Positions 36,413 to 45,353 of a DNA stretch of 45,353 bases are shown here, piece by piece. The DNA lies in the NCBI GenBank assembly GCA_012033335.1, contig JAAURB010000039.1, positions 1 to 45,353 of the forward strand, read 5' to 3'. Position 1 is the stretch's first letter, and the number at the start of each line of letters is the position of its first letter. The DNA comes from Oscillatoriales cyanobacterium RM2_1_1. Lineage in GTDB: Bacteria > Cyanobacteriota > Cyanobacteriia > Cyanobacteriales > Microcoleaceae. Made by a program: the position numbers and the translations under genes. The notes beneath the pieces were generated by a model. That model saw only the letters and a list, made by a program, of their open reading frames with translations. It searched no databases and had not been told where the DNA came from.

Positions 36413-37732
36413 TCAAGCCCCAACGTCCAAATCTGCCAATACCTGACGGGCTACGTCAGCGTAATGGGGATGAAATTGGGGGTTAAGACGAATGGCCTGA
36501 CGAAGCCATTGCAGCGCCTCATCAGGGTTGTCGCAGTGCAGGGCAATCATGCCCCGATGAAAGTACAACAGAGCATCTTCGGTACCGTAGCGAGCGGCCT
36601 TTGTCGCCGCCTGTTGAGCCAGTTGCCATTGGCCATTGGTAGCAGCGGCCCAGGCTAGAGCGTCTTCGGTGTAGACATCATCCCGAAGAGAAACTTCCCC
36701 TTGGGCAATTTTCAGCGCCTCTGGAAGATGAATCCCATGGTCAACGTAGTAGGCTGCCAGAGCCCGATTGGCCGTTCCGTTAAAGCTCTGGTCAGCCACA
36801 GAAGCCATCAAGACTTCCGTGGCGGCTGCACCGGTCTGATCTCCTAAAGCTCTCTGGGCCTCGGCTTTATATCCCAGGATTTTAACGGAGGGCTGCTGAG
36901 TTACCTGGTTGGCAATGTCCAAGGCTTCCGACCAGCGATGCTGCCCCCCATATAAACCAGCCAGCCCCGTCAATGCCCCCCTGGCCTGAGGAAACCGTTC
37001 TAGGGCTTCGTGATAGCGCTGTTCAGCCAGTTCCAAGTCTCCAGCTTTGAAAGCCAGATCCCCGGCCCGGAGATGAAACCAGGCCGCTACTTCGGCAGGC
37101 GTGGTGTAGAACTGATCTACCTCCGCTAAAGCCTTATCTAGCAGTTGCCTCGCTTCATCTAAATGCCCCGTTAACTCCAGATAACGGGCGGTAATCGCAG
37201 CATGACCTGAATGACCAAAATCCTCAGTTAAAGTTTGCTGGGATAAAGTTTGTTGGGATAAAGTTTGCAGGGAGTCCTGCACTGCTTCATAGTCTCCCAA
37301 TTCCATTTGGATAGAAGCCTCTAATGCTACAAGGTCAGTCTGGTTTGAAGCCGATGCTTCAGCCGCTTTGACAACCTGTAACGCCTTCTGGAATCGATGC
37401 TGGGATAACAGGGTTGAAGCCAGAATCAGGGTTGATACTCTGTTTTGGTTGGGTTGGATGGCTAGGGATTGCCGGGCGGCTTGTTCTGCCCGCCGCAAAT
37501 CTAACTGATCCATTCCCTCCCGAAATCGCCTGAGATATTGTTCGGCAAGCAACCGTAGCAGGAGATAGGAATCTGGAGATTGCTGTACCTGCAACTCGTA
37601 GGCATGAATGATTTGAGATCGTTGTTGGTAGTCAGGAAAAACCAGCTCTGAACTGGCCACAGCCAGGGCAGGAAAGCCCCACAGCACCAGCAAACTGATC
37701 AACACCAAAAATTCTGAAATTCTTCGCAGCAT
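36413..37732 (-). CDS. Exported TPR-repeat protein
   Basis: This 439-residue protein has a signal peptide or anchor (about 1-26, LVLISLLVLWGFPALAVA). It is almost entirely helical, with tetratricopeptide repeats; clear units include AEQAARQSLAIQPNQ, AEQRYHEALERFPQARGALTG, and the C-terminal EDALLYFHRGMIALHCDNPD leading to EALQWLRQAIRLNPQ. It probably scaffolds partners in the periplasm. A 15-bp tandem duplication at 37230-37270 gives QTLSQQTLSQQTL. It lies between the DUF4331 gene (64 bp upstream) and the NicO transporter. Confidence 0.85.
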   Translation of the reverse strand: MLRRISEFLVLISLLVLWGFPALAVASSELVFPDYQQRSQIIHAYELQVQQSPDSYLLLRLLAEQYLRRFREGMDQLDLRRAEQAARQSLAIQPNQNRVSTLILASTLLSQHRFQKALQVVKAAEASASNQTDLVALEASIQMELGDYEAVQDSLQTLSQQTLSQQTLTEDFGHSGHAAITARYLELTGHLDEARQLLDKALAEVDQFYTTPAEVAAWFHLRAGDLAFKAGDLELAEQRYHEALERFPQARGALTGLAGLYGGQHRWSEALDIANQVTQQPSVKILGYKAEAQRALGDQTGAAATEVLMASVADQSFNGTANRALAAYYVDHGIHLPEALKIAQGEVSLRDDVYTEDALAWAAATNGQWQLAQQAATKAARYGTEDALLYFHRGMIALHCDNPDEALQWLRQAIRLNPQFHPHYADVARQVLADLDVGA

Positions 37733-37796
37733 AACGATTACCGATTACTGAATAGCGAACCGAATCAGATTTAGATCAGCCAGATGCGGATCAGAT

Positions 37797-38975
37797 TTAG
37801 AGAGGATTACCAAGATAGGGAAAAGTTGACAGGAAGTTCGCTGCTTTTGGCCCAACGTTATCAGTAACCAATCCTGGAATCTGACCCTGGCTAATTCCGG
37901 TCACCGCATTCCCAAACACTACAGAAGCCGTGATATCAATCACGTCATCCTTTAGTCGTCGGCCCCCAAAGTTCCCCGCCAGTTGCGTGCCAAAGTAACT
38001 GCCGTTTGGTTTGGATAGATCAGCCACCATAATGTCAGGAATTGCCACAGAAATGACTGCATCTGCAATTCCCTGGGGTCGTCCAATCGCCTGCACAAAG
38101 GCCCGAATGAACTTCGCCTGATTATCCCGGTCGTTTAGGGGGGTTTGCAGGTTACTGGTGCTATGGTCTTTGAAATCCATAAACAGTTCATTCAGGGCTG
38201 GAACCCCAAACCGCTCAATTTGAGCAAAATTTCCATTCCGCAATCGAGGGGTTTGGATACTGGTTGTGATCCAGGCCCCAATTCGACCACGCCCCAGCAT
38301 TGTCTTCGGCAACTCGACTACGATGGTATGGATGTTGAATGGATCGAAAAAGTCTTTTGCTGCCCCTGGAGGTCGAAAAGCAAGCACCGTAAAGGGGGGG
38401 GCTGGATTGGGTTGAAGTAGATAGTTGCGATCGGGGATAATCTTAAAAAACTGCTCTAGGTCAAGAAAGAAGGGATCTTTCCGCTCCCCCATGAAGACCT
38501 TCATGCCATTCCGGGTAGAGAATTCCTGATTGAGGGAACCTGTACCAGTGACTTTAAGTAGTTTTGTTTCAGTTCCCGGTTTGGCAGGGGGTTCAGGGCC
38601 CCGAACTTGAACGGTTTGTTGATTGCCCCTGCCCCTGACCTGAAACTGCATCACCAGATCTTCTACATTGTCGCCATTGTTGTCAATCTTGAACTGATAG
38701 AGGATGGCGGGGTCAAAGGGTCTGACTTCCCCCGCTGCAATAATTGGGTCAAAATCCATCGCCAGAACGACATTTTTAGGATCGTTGGGGCTTTCAAACA
38801 CATACAAATCCGTCAGATCCGCCGCCGTTGACTTTATCGCCAGGAAGGTCGTGTCCTGGTGATCTGACGCACTGACGGGAAGGACATTGGGGGTCAGTAC
38901 TAGAGATAGCACTGCCGTACTGCATCCGATGATCCGCAAAAACGACTTAGCAAACGCTTGAAGTCGGTTTCCCAT
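37797..38975 (-). CDS. DUF4331 family exported protein
   Basis: This 392-residue protein has a signal peptide (about 1-36, ending VSASD) and a DUF4331 body. The opening SDHQDTTFLAIKSTAADLTD leads to LYVFESPNDPKNVVLAMDF, with Asp/His residues at the N-terminus of the mature chain. RFGVPALNELFMDFKDHSTSN and FGGRRLKDDVIDITASVVFG follow later. The start has AAGGAG 8 bp upstream. DUF4331 proteins are secreted and uncharacterised. Asp/His-rich mature ends and the NicO transporter downstream make metal binding plausible, but this is inference. It is first gene of the DUF4331-TPR-NicO operon. Confidence 0.86.
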   Translation of the reverse strand: MGNRLQAFAKSFLRIIGCSTAVLSLVLTPNVLPVSASDHQDTTFLAIKSTAADLTDLYVFESPNDPKNVVLAMDFDPIIAAGEVRPFDPAILYQFKIDNNGDNVEDLVMQFQVRGRGNQQTVQVRGPEPPAKPGTETKLLKVTGTGSLNQEFSTRNGMKVFMGERKDPFFLDLEQFFKIIPDRNYLLQPNPAPPFTVLAFRPPGAAKDFFDPFNIHTIVVELPKTMLGRGRIGAWITTSIQTPRLRNGNFAQIERFGVPALNELFMDFKDHSTSNLQTPLNDRDNQAKFIRAFVQAIGRPQGIADAVISVAIPDIMVADLSKPNGSYFGTQLAGNFGGRRLKDDVIDITASVVFGNAVTGISQGQIPGLVTDNVGPKAANFLSTFPYLGNPL

Positions 38976-39639
38976 GTTTCCACTCCTTAGGACTTTGCCT
39001 GATTGGTGAATTGATTGAGGTCTCTGGGAGAACTTATCAACAGTACGGCGCTAATCCTGAATCGGATGCATGAAAACCGGAAAAATTTGATCCTGCCTCA
39101 GTAGAACCTGGAAGGTGAGCTGCAAAATCATGCCATGACCGAGGGTAGTGGTCACTCCAGCCTTTTGTGCGGCGGTATCTCGGCGATTTGCCATATCCAA
39201 TTGAAGTCACTGACAGCCCATCGAGCCGTCAACTTTTTTTAAGAGCCACGAACGATAAAGATTTGGTAAAAGTTCAGTAAAAATTCGGTAAAAGTCTGTC
39301 CTGTCACACAAAATTTTATTGGTTAGGTATATTGTGGAGTCATATTAAAGTTTGCCGTTTGTGGCAGAAAAATTAAAGTATGGCTTGAAATACACCAAGA
39401 AAGATCTATTTTGTGAGTTCTTGCCTGTGAGTCTATCGCAATCTCAAATGATTGATGAAAGTTTCCAATGCAGGGTTGCGGGCTTCTCAAGCAAGAAGCT
39501 TGGTCTACATCATAAGGTTCAAAGAGGATTGCCAAATCCTCTTGCCACATCGCTTTACACCTCTGGTCGGAGAATCAATCAGAAATGTAAAGCTTGACAA
39601 AATTAATTATCTAATAAGATAGACTGTTTGGGTAGAAAA
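38976..39639. other. Long spacer upstream of the DUF4331 operon
   Basis: 664 bp with no convincing gene. It holds the 11-bp repeat array at 39265-39297 and a TATATT -10-like element at 39328 on the plus strand. An 81-codon frame at 39352 has no ribosome binding site or family and is not called. Confidence 0.55.
39265..39297 (-). promoter_or_regulatory. Three 11-bp tandem repeats, possible regulator array
   Basis: On the plus strand: GGTAAAAGTTC, AGTAAAAATTC, GGTAAAAGTCT, exactly 11 bp apart. On the minus strand the core is TTTTACY, three times. An 11-bp period is typical of OmpR/PhoB-family binding sites, and TTTTACC differs from the Pho-box unit CTTAACC at its first and fourth bases. The array is about 290 bp upstream of the DUF4331 start and could equally serve the plus-strand promoter at 39328. 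Confidence 0.5.
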
Positions 39640-39885
39640 ATGGATTTCACTGAATATTTAGCAAAAATTGAAAAAGCCGCCTTAGCCAGGAACTTTGGCG
39701 ATGTTTTATGTTTGCTCAGATATATTCCTAATGATTGTCAAGAGCGAGCCATATTGCATCTTTCCACTAGATTTGAGTGGTTCCATGATGATGTTAATAG
39801 CTATTGGGAGAAAAATCAAACCAACGTTTCAGCAAATTATCTACAGGTATTGTCTATTGGTGTCAGACTTGATCAACTGAGTTAG
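39640..39885 (+). CDS. Small hypothetical protein
   Basis: This 81-residue protein starts at ATG 39640 (a TTG at 39628 would add four residues). It is mostly helical and polar: MDFTEYLAKIEKAALARNFG, then LRYIPNDCQERAILHLSTRF and ANYLQVLSIGVRLDQLS. There is no signal, membrane span or motif. No family recognised. Local AT content is higher than in flanking genes, hinting at acquisition. The amphipathic pattern suggests a real product. Confidence 0.45.
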   Translation: MDFTEYLAKIEKAALARNFGDVLCLLRYIPNDCQERAILHLSTRFEWFHDDVNSYWEKNQTNVSANYLQVLSIGVRLDQLS

Positions 39886-40798
39886 AGTTGGTTGATCAGT
39901 GAAGTTATTATCAAAGGCATTGGGTTTTTCCACTCTTAATAATGATCAGATCAACCCATGTTCAGAGGATTAAAAGAACTAGATTTGTGACCCAACAACC
40001 CAATCGATGGGCGGCGCAGTTGAAAATCCCTATACTTACAGGGTGAGTTTGATTTGCCTGGATTGCCTGATATTCCTGACAAACATCCTCTGAGACTGTA
40101 AGGCGTTTGAGCCGTTCACTAGAGAATATTTTGTATCCTGGTACACTGTTATCACCCTTGATCTGAGTTTAGCCCTTGATCTAAAAGAGCCAGGAATATC
40201 AATCAAATTTCTGTATCAAGTAATCAATCCGTGCTTTCACCAGAACAACATGTAAACTTGATCAGTGGAACAAATACCAAACAATTAAGTCAAGGAATTG
40301 ATCTATAAATAGATTGATCTTTGCAAGTGATTGACCCTATCAGGATCCTTTACGAATACTTTACAAAAGCACGGGCTAAAATTCATCATATTTTACATAT
40401 CTCTCTGTACTTATACGGAGAATCAAGGCTACCCTGTGGATGTCTGAATGTTCAGAAATCCTAAAGGGTATTCAAAATGTCGGATTGGTTACCTGATAGA
40501 CTAGATGGTGCAGCTTAAAATCCCAATATTTCTACAGTGAGTTCAGGTTGACCGTATCACTCGATAGCTTTTTCAAACTCCTCTGAAGTCATCCAAAACC
40601 AATCACCGAGAAACTTTTCAGAAGTTACCTTAGTTTCAAAAAGCTTCAAGAGAAAATGTCTTGAAACATAAGTTTTAATCAGGGTTACTAGGTTATCAGC
40701 ATCTATTTTCACCAATTCAAAGCACACCGTTAAAGGTTCTGTTTCGGATTGTCTATGCCTTAGCGTTAACTTTCTATCCCAACATCAATCGAATTCCT
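39886..40798. other. 913-bp adhesin leader with a degenerate direct duplication
   Basis: No gene found. Two diverged copies of a segment of about 90 bp lie at about 40007-40105 and 40505-40592. Each has GCAGYTKAAAATCCC, a CAG..TGAGTT stretch and, about 50 bp later, CAAAC..CCTCTGA. The remainder is AT-rich and may hold the adhesin promoter. Confidence 0.55.
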
Positions 40799-43700
40799 AT
40801 GCCTACATTAAACTCAGAAGCACATCCAGTAATTCTCTCGGTATCGGGCGATGGAGTAATTATCACTCCTTCAGCTAGCCTGCGCGACCAAAAGTCCCAA
40901 GTTCTTCAGGCATTTGTTGAGAAAGAAGACTTTACTCTGACGGCAAATTTAGATATTAGTGATCCAACCAACTGGTTTCGTGATCGGCTCGATTTGGTTC
41001 CGGCGGGCACTACTATTACCAGTGTGTATATTTTCCTCAATCCTCTACTTGACCCGGCGATCGCTACCGCCACCTTTTCATTTGGCGGGGAGATTCTGGG
41101 AGTGATTGGTAACCGGGATGATCTGGAATTTACTAATAGTTTGCTGGGTTTAGATGGGACTGAATATTTAGGTCGAGAATCCCTGGAAAATAATGACTTT
41201 ACTGGTGAGCCTGATCAGGCGATTATTAATGAAAATCAGCTTGAACTCCGCTTTGCGAACCGTGAAGGTAAAACCCTCAATTCACAGGATGTGATTCGGG
41301 TTATTCTGGATATCAATGAACCCCCTGGCAATATTAGTTTAAGTAATTCAACTGTTGAGGAAAATCTGACTGATGCGGTAATTGGGGACTTAAGTGCAAC
41401 AGATGCAGAAAACCACACGATTAGCTTTAATACCCTTGATCCCCGGTTTGAGATTATCGGAAATCAGCTCAAGCTAAAGGCAGAATCCAGCCTGAATGCT
41501 GAGTCCGAAACCCCTGAAACCGTAGAGATTATAGCCACTGATGATGGTATTCCAAATAAAAGTACAGTTCAAAGTTTTACGCTGAATGTGACTGATGTTG
41601 TTGAAGCCCCCACTGACCTAATTCTCAGCAACAATAGCTTGGATGAAAATCAATCCATTGGCACCTTGGTGGGAGTTTTCACGGCGGTAGATCAAGATCG
41701 CAATGATAGTCATATCTATAGCTTGACCACAGGAACAGGGGATACCAATAACAGTAGTTTTGAGATTATTGGGAATCAATTACGCAGTCGGGAAACCTTT
41801 GATCGAGAAACTCAAGCCTCCTATAGCATTCGGGTTTTAACCCAGGATCAAACGGGTTTAACTGTTGAAAAAGTGTTGACGATTGATGTAAATAACATTG
41901 ATGAAGCCCCGGAAGTTCAAACTGAGATTTCAGACATTGGGGTTCGAGAAGATGCCAACAATACTACGATTGATCTCTCGAATGTTTTTACTGACATTGA
42001 CAATGATGACCTCAGCATTACTCAAGCGATTCAAACCAATAGCAATCCCACTTTAGTCGGTGCCAACCTCACCGGAAATACCCTGGTTCTGGATTATCAA
42101 CCTGACCAGAATGGCGTTGCAGAAATCACTATTGCCGCCACCTCCAACGGTAAAACGATCACAGATACCTTTCAAATTACGGTCACCCCTGAGGATGATG
42201 GCCCTAGAATTCAAACCCCAATTCAAGATATTGCGGTTGATGAGGATGCTAGCAATACAACGATTAATTTATCGGAGGTTTTCATTGATATCGACTCTGA
42301 AAATGCTGGTATTATTCAGACGATTCAGGCAAACAGTAACTCAGACTTGGTCATAGCCAGTATTGCTGGAAATACCCTGACCTTAGATTATCAAGACGAT
42401 CAGACCGGCACGGCTGAAATCACCGTTGAAGCCATTTCTAATGGACTTTCAATTACCGACAGCTTTACCGTGACGGTCAATCCTGTAGCAGATCCCCCCA
42501 CAGCGATCGCCTTGGACGTTAGTAGCGTAGCCGAGAATCAAGAGATTGACACGGTAGTAGGGCGGTTTGAAACCACAGATGTAGACCTGGGAGACAGCTA
42601 CAGCTATCGACTGGTTCCAGGGGATGGAGATACTGACAATAATCGGTTTAGAATTGTCGGTCGGCAACTCAGAACTCAGGAAATCTTTGACTTTGAAACC
42701 CAGGACAGCTATAGCATTCGGGTTGAAACCCAGGACAGTCAGGGGCTTATCCTGGAAGCGGCCTTAACGATCAATGTGGAGAATCTGGAGGATGCCATCA
42801 TTCTCTCCAGTTCTCTGGGGGAGCTTGTCCTGAATGAAGATCCCGCCAATACCATTATTGATCTGTCGGGGGTATTCATTGGCACGGATCCCAATAACCC
42901 CGTCAATCTCAGGGTCATCACCAACACAAATCCTGACCTGGTTGAAACCAACCTGACGGGAGAAAATCTCACCTTAGCTTTTCAGGAGAATGCCACAGGA
43001 TCAGCAGAAATCACCCTGGAAGCTACCGCCAATGGTCAAATCATCACCGATACTTTTCAGGTTATCGTCAATCCCGTGGATGATGGGCCAGAAGTGGTCA
43101 ATAAAATCCCCGATATTAATGTGAATGAAGACACGGTCAATACCCTGCTTGACCTATCTCAAACCTTTACTGATATTGATAGTCCTGGGGTTGTCATTAC
43201 CAAGAGTGTGAAGTCCAACAGCAATTCTGATCTGGTGGAAGTCAGTATTTCCGGCGATACCCTCACCTTGGATTATCAGAAGGATCAAAGCGGGACAGCG
43301 GAAATTACCATTGAGGCCAATACGAACGGCCAAACTACCATGGATACCTTTGTGGTCACCGTCAATCCGGTCAATGATACCCCTGATTTTGTCAGTATTG
43401 CTCCCACCAGCGCCGCTCAAGATCAAATCTATGTCTACACGGTTGTGGCTCGGGATCCAGATGTCCAGGATCCTGGCTCCACTGAACGCCTTACTATCAC
43501 GGGAGTCAATCTGCCCGCCACTTGGCTATCCCTCCGGGACAACCGGGATGGCACAGCCAGCTTAACTGGCACGCCGACGGGTGAAGAAGTTGGAGTACCT
43601 CAGGTGATCGAACTGCAGGTTCAGGATGATTCTGGGGCGTTTGGTACTCAGCGCTTTACGATCAATGTTGATACAGTTAATCAGGTGCCCATTTTTGCTG

Positions 43701-45271
43701 GGGTGCCTGCCACTGAAGTAAATGAAGGGAGTTTCTACCAATTTACTCCCACGGCCTTTGATCCAGAGGGGGATGGGTTGAGCTTTTTTATTCAGAATCA
43801 ACCGGACTGGGCTAGCTTCAATTTTGCCACAGGAGAACTTCAGGGAACCCCAGGCGCTGGGGATATTGGCACGACCCAAAACATTGTGATTGGGGTGAGT
43901 GATGGGGCCTCGGTGCAGGAGTTGGCCGCCTTTGATATCATCGTCAACAATGTGAATGATGCTCCCACCGATATCATTCTGACCGGCAATAATATCAGTG
44001 AAAATCAAGTGGGGGCAACGGTTGGGGAGATTACGGTCGTTGATCCCGATAGCACCAGCTTTAGCTACGATGTCAGTGATTCCCGGTTCGAGATTGTGGC
44101 CGATCAGCTCAAACTGAGAGCAGGGATTAGCCTGGATCATGAGACTGAACCTGCGGTGGAACTCATCATCACGGTGACCGATACTGATGCCCTCAGCCTG
44201 AGTGAAAGCTTTACAGTCTTTGTCAATGATGTCGAGGATGGGGAACCCAGTCCTACCCCTACCCCTACCCCAATCCCAACACCAGGCCCCACTCCAGGCC
44301 CAATACCGGGCCCCACTCCAGCCCGACCGATTAGCATTCCTCGGAATTCCTCTCCCAGCCCCAGCCCTGGAACTCTGGTTGAACCGGATGGGGAGGCTAC
44401 TGTTACCCTGCCAACGCCAACTCCTCGACCCAATCCTCCTAATCTACCAGCCTCATTGATTGAGAATGGCTTTGAGGAAGATGATGTTCTATTTGGCACC
44501 CCAGAATCCGATGTGCTTGATGGTTTAGCGGGAGACGATGAACTGTTTGGTCTGGCCGCTGATGACAACCTGCTGGGCAACCTGGGAAATGATTTTATTG
44601 TAGGCAACCAGGGAAATGACTTTATTGATGGGGGGGAAGGGGATGATCAGATTTTTGGTGGCAAAGAGAATGATACCCTCCTGGGTAACACGGGTGAAGA
44701 TATCCAGTTTGGCGACATTGGCGAAGACTTACTCCTGGGTGAGGCAGATCGGGATCAGATGTTTGGCAATCAAGACAATGACGAATTGCAGGGTGGTGCC
44801 AGTGCTGATGATCTGTTTGGCGGGCAAGGCAATGATTTTGTGGTTGGAGGCATAGGAGATGACTTGCTGTTGGGCGATCTCGGCAATGATACCCTGAGTG
44901 GTGTTGATCCCCAGGCAGCTAACCCAGGTCAAGGGGAAGTGGATATTTTGGAGGGGGGTCAGGGAGAAGACTGGTTTGTCCTGGGAAATCAAGGCACCGT
45001 GTATTACGACGACGGAGATAATACCACCTCAGGACAAAGCGACTATGCTTTGATCAACGCCTTCAATCTCACTGAAGACCTAATTGTTCTGGCCGGGGCA
45101 GCTAGCCAATATCTGCTCAATCCGATTGCGATTAATGGAGTGACTGGGACAGGGATCTATCTAGATAGCAATTCCAGTCAGGCTTTTGATAGCGCTGATG
45201 AGTTGATTGCCATTTTGAAAGATGTCACCCTGGATAATAATGCCGGGAATCTCTTCCGCTATGGGATTTAG
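40799..45271 (+). CDS. Large cadherin-like/RTX surface adhesin
   Basis: This 1490-residue protein has no N-terminal signal peptide. An N-terminal beta domain (about 1-175) is followed by cadherin-like repeats (about 178-268, 268-365, 565-665 and 1056-1145; motif SLDENQSIGTLVG). Four related units of about 95 residues carry EDAxNTTIDLSxVFTDID (from about 373, 470, 668 and 765). Two putative-Ig domains lie at about 861-1055. After a Pro-rich linker (PTPTPTPIPTPGPTPGPIPG, about 1150) come RTX nonapeptides (GNDFIDGGEGDDQIFGG type) from about 1229, which bind calcium. The end shows FNLTEDLIVLAG, typical of type I-secreted RTX proteins. Export by a TolC-type system and a role in cell adhesion are predicted. 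Confidence 0.9.
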   Translation: MPTLNSEAHPVILSVSGDGVIITPSASLRDQKSQVLQAFVEKEDFTLTANLDISDPTNWFRDRLDLVPAGTTITSVYIFLNPLLDPAIATATFSFGGEILGVIGNRDDLEFTNSLLGLDGTEYLGRESLENNDFTGEPDQAIINENQLELRFANREGKTLNSQDVIRVILDINEPPGNISLSNSTVEENLTDAVIGDLSATDAENHTISFNTLDPRFEIIGNQLKLKAESSLNAESETPETVEIIATDDGIPNKSTVQSFTLNVTDVVEAPTDLILSNNSLDENQSIGTLVGVFTAVDQDRNDSHIYSLTTGTGDTNNSSFEIIGNQLRSRETFDRETQASYSIRVLTQDQTGLTVEKVLTIDVNNIDEAPEVQTEISDIGVREDANNTTIDLSNVFTDIDNDDLSITQAIQTNSNPTLVGANLTGNTLVLDYQPDQNGVAEITIAATSNGKTITDTFQITVTPEDDGPRIQTPIQDIAVDEDASNTTINLSEVFIDIDSENAGIIQTIQANSNSDLVIASIAGNTLTLDYQDDQTGTAEITVEAISNGLSITDSFTVTVNPVADPPTAIALDVSSVAENQEIDTVVGRFETTDVDLGDSYSYRLVPGDGDTDNNRFRIVGRQLRTQEIFDFETQDSYSIRVETQDSQGLILEAALTINVENLEDAIILSSSLGELVLNEDPANTIIDLSGVFIGTDPNNPVNLRVITNTNPDLVETNLTGENLTLAFQENATGSAEITLEATANGQIITDTFQVIVNPVDDGPEVVNKIPDINVNEDTVNTLLDLSQTFTDIDSPGVVITKSVKSNSNSDLVEVSISGDTLTLDYQKDQSGTAEITIEANTNGQTTMDTFVVTVNPVNDTPDFVSIAPTSAAQDQIYVYTVVARDPDVQDPGSTERLTITGVNLPATWLSLRDNRDGTASLTGTPTGEEVGVPQVIELQVQDDSGAFGTQRFTINVDTVNQVPIFAGVPATEVNEGSFYQFTPTAFDPEGDGLSFFIQNQPDWASFNFATGELQGTPGAGDIGTTQNIVIGVSDGASVQELAAFDIIVNNVNDAPTDIILTGNNISENQVGATVGEITVVDPDSTSFSYDVSDSRFEIVADQLKLRAGISLDHETEPAVELIITVTDTDALSLSESFTVFVNDVEDGEPSPTPTPTPIPTPGPTPGPIPGPTPARPISIPRNSSPSPSPGTLVEPDGEATVTLPTPTPRPNPPNLPASLIENGFEEDDVLFGTPESDVLDGLAGDDELFGLAADDNLLGNLGNDFIVGNQGNDFIDGGEGDDQIFGGKENDTLLGNTGEDIQFGDIGEDLLLGEADRDQMFGNQDNDELQGGASADDLFGGQGNDFVVGGIGDDLLLGDLGNDTLSGVDPQAANPGQGEVDILEGGQGEDWFVLGNQGTVYYDDGDNTTSGQSDYALINAFNLTEDLIVLAGAASQYLLNPIAINGVTGTGIYLDSNSSQAFDSADELIAILKDVTLDNNAGNLFRYGI

Positions 45272-45332
45272 TAATTGATATCAAACGATTGATAAGTAGA
45301 TGGTTGTAATTAATTATCAAACAGAAGGGGGT

Positions 45333-45349
45333 CTGGGGCTTTGCCCCAG
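45333..45349. repeat. Hairpin after the adhesin gene
   Basis: CTGGGGC-TTT-GCCCCAG, a perfect 7-bp stem 62 bp after the adhesin stop. No T-run follows in the window, so it is more likely a dispersed palindrome than a Rho-independent terminator. Confidence 0.6.
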
Positions 45350-45353
45350 GAAG

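Noticed and set aside
38976-39264. Cobalamin riboswitch upstream of the NicO operon
   Set aside because: The conserved GCCACTG box is absent on the minus strand.
39352-39597. 81-codon plus-strand ORF
   Set aside because: No ribosome binding site, no family resemblance, non-ATG start; looks like chance in a long spacer.

Overview
The window is chromosomal DNA from a cyanobacterium of moderate GC content. Evidence: about twenty copies of the HIP1 octamer GCGATCGC in 45 kb, the NDH-1 subunit gene ndhL followed by a DUF3007 gene and trpA, a Yfr1 small RNA upstream of trxA, a DUF4079 membrane protein, GlcE, and an SLH/OprB-type porin. The species cannot be named. There are no rRNA or tRNA genes, no CRISPR array, and no insertion sequence that I can recognise.

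Layout. 0.1-9 kb: a GHL10 glycoside hydrolase, a short-chain dehydrogenase relic, a pterin dehydratase next to gyrA, a deacetylase-family hydrolase, an SGNH hydrolase, a LOG-family gene with one frameshift, and trxA. 9.4-11.3 kb: the Yfr1 RNA (minus), then ndhL-DUF3007-trpA (plus). 11.3-18.6 kb: a probable phosphate-responsive block. A CapA-like metallophosphatase lipoprotein (minus) and an OmpR/PhoB-type regulator (plus) diverge from an intergenic region with two Pho-box-like arrays facing opposite ways. The regulator is followed by a PhoX-type phosphatase and a porin. 18.7-23.7 kb: a decaying stretch with an M42 peptidase pseudogene, a frameshifted FIST sensor gene and a CobN C-terminal relic, among intact dam-type methylase and cpdA genes. 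23.7-29.4 kb: glycosyltransferases around an AT-rich divergent promoter region. 29.6-33.4 kb: sat, glcE and DUF4079. 33.4-34.0 kb: a repeat-rich spacer with a candidate small membrane protein. 34.0-39.0 kb: a secreted protein, a PEP-CTERM protein and a compact operon DUF4331-TPR-NicO metal transporter. 39.0-45.3 kb: a long spacer with an 11-bp tandem array, a small hypothetical gene, a duplicated leader segment and a 1490-residue cadherin-like/RTX adhesin.

Most notable: the Yfr1 RNA; the paired Pho-box-like arrays beside an atypical response regulator, CapA and PhoX; the DUF4331-TPR-NicO operon with an 11-bp-period array upstream; compensatory base changes in a dispersed palindrome; and a recurrent signature of 12-15 bp tandem duplications in genes and spacers. 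Several genes carry frameshifts. Two (LOG, FIST) are otherwise intact and could be sequencing errors or recent lesions; others (M42, CobN, SDR) are clearly decayed.
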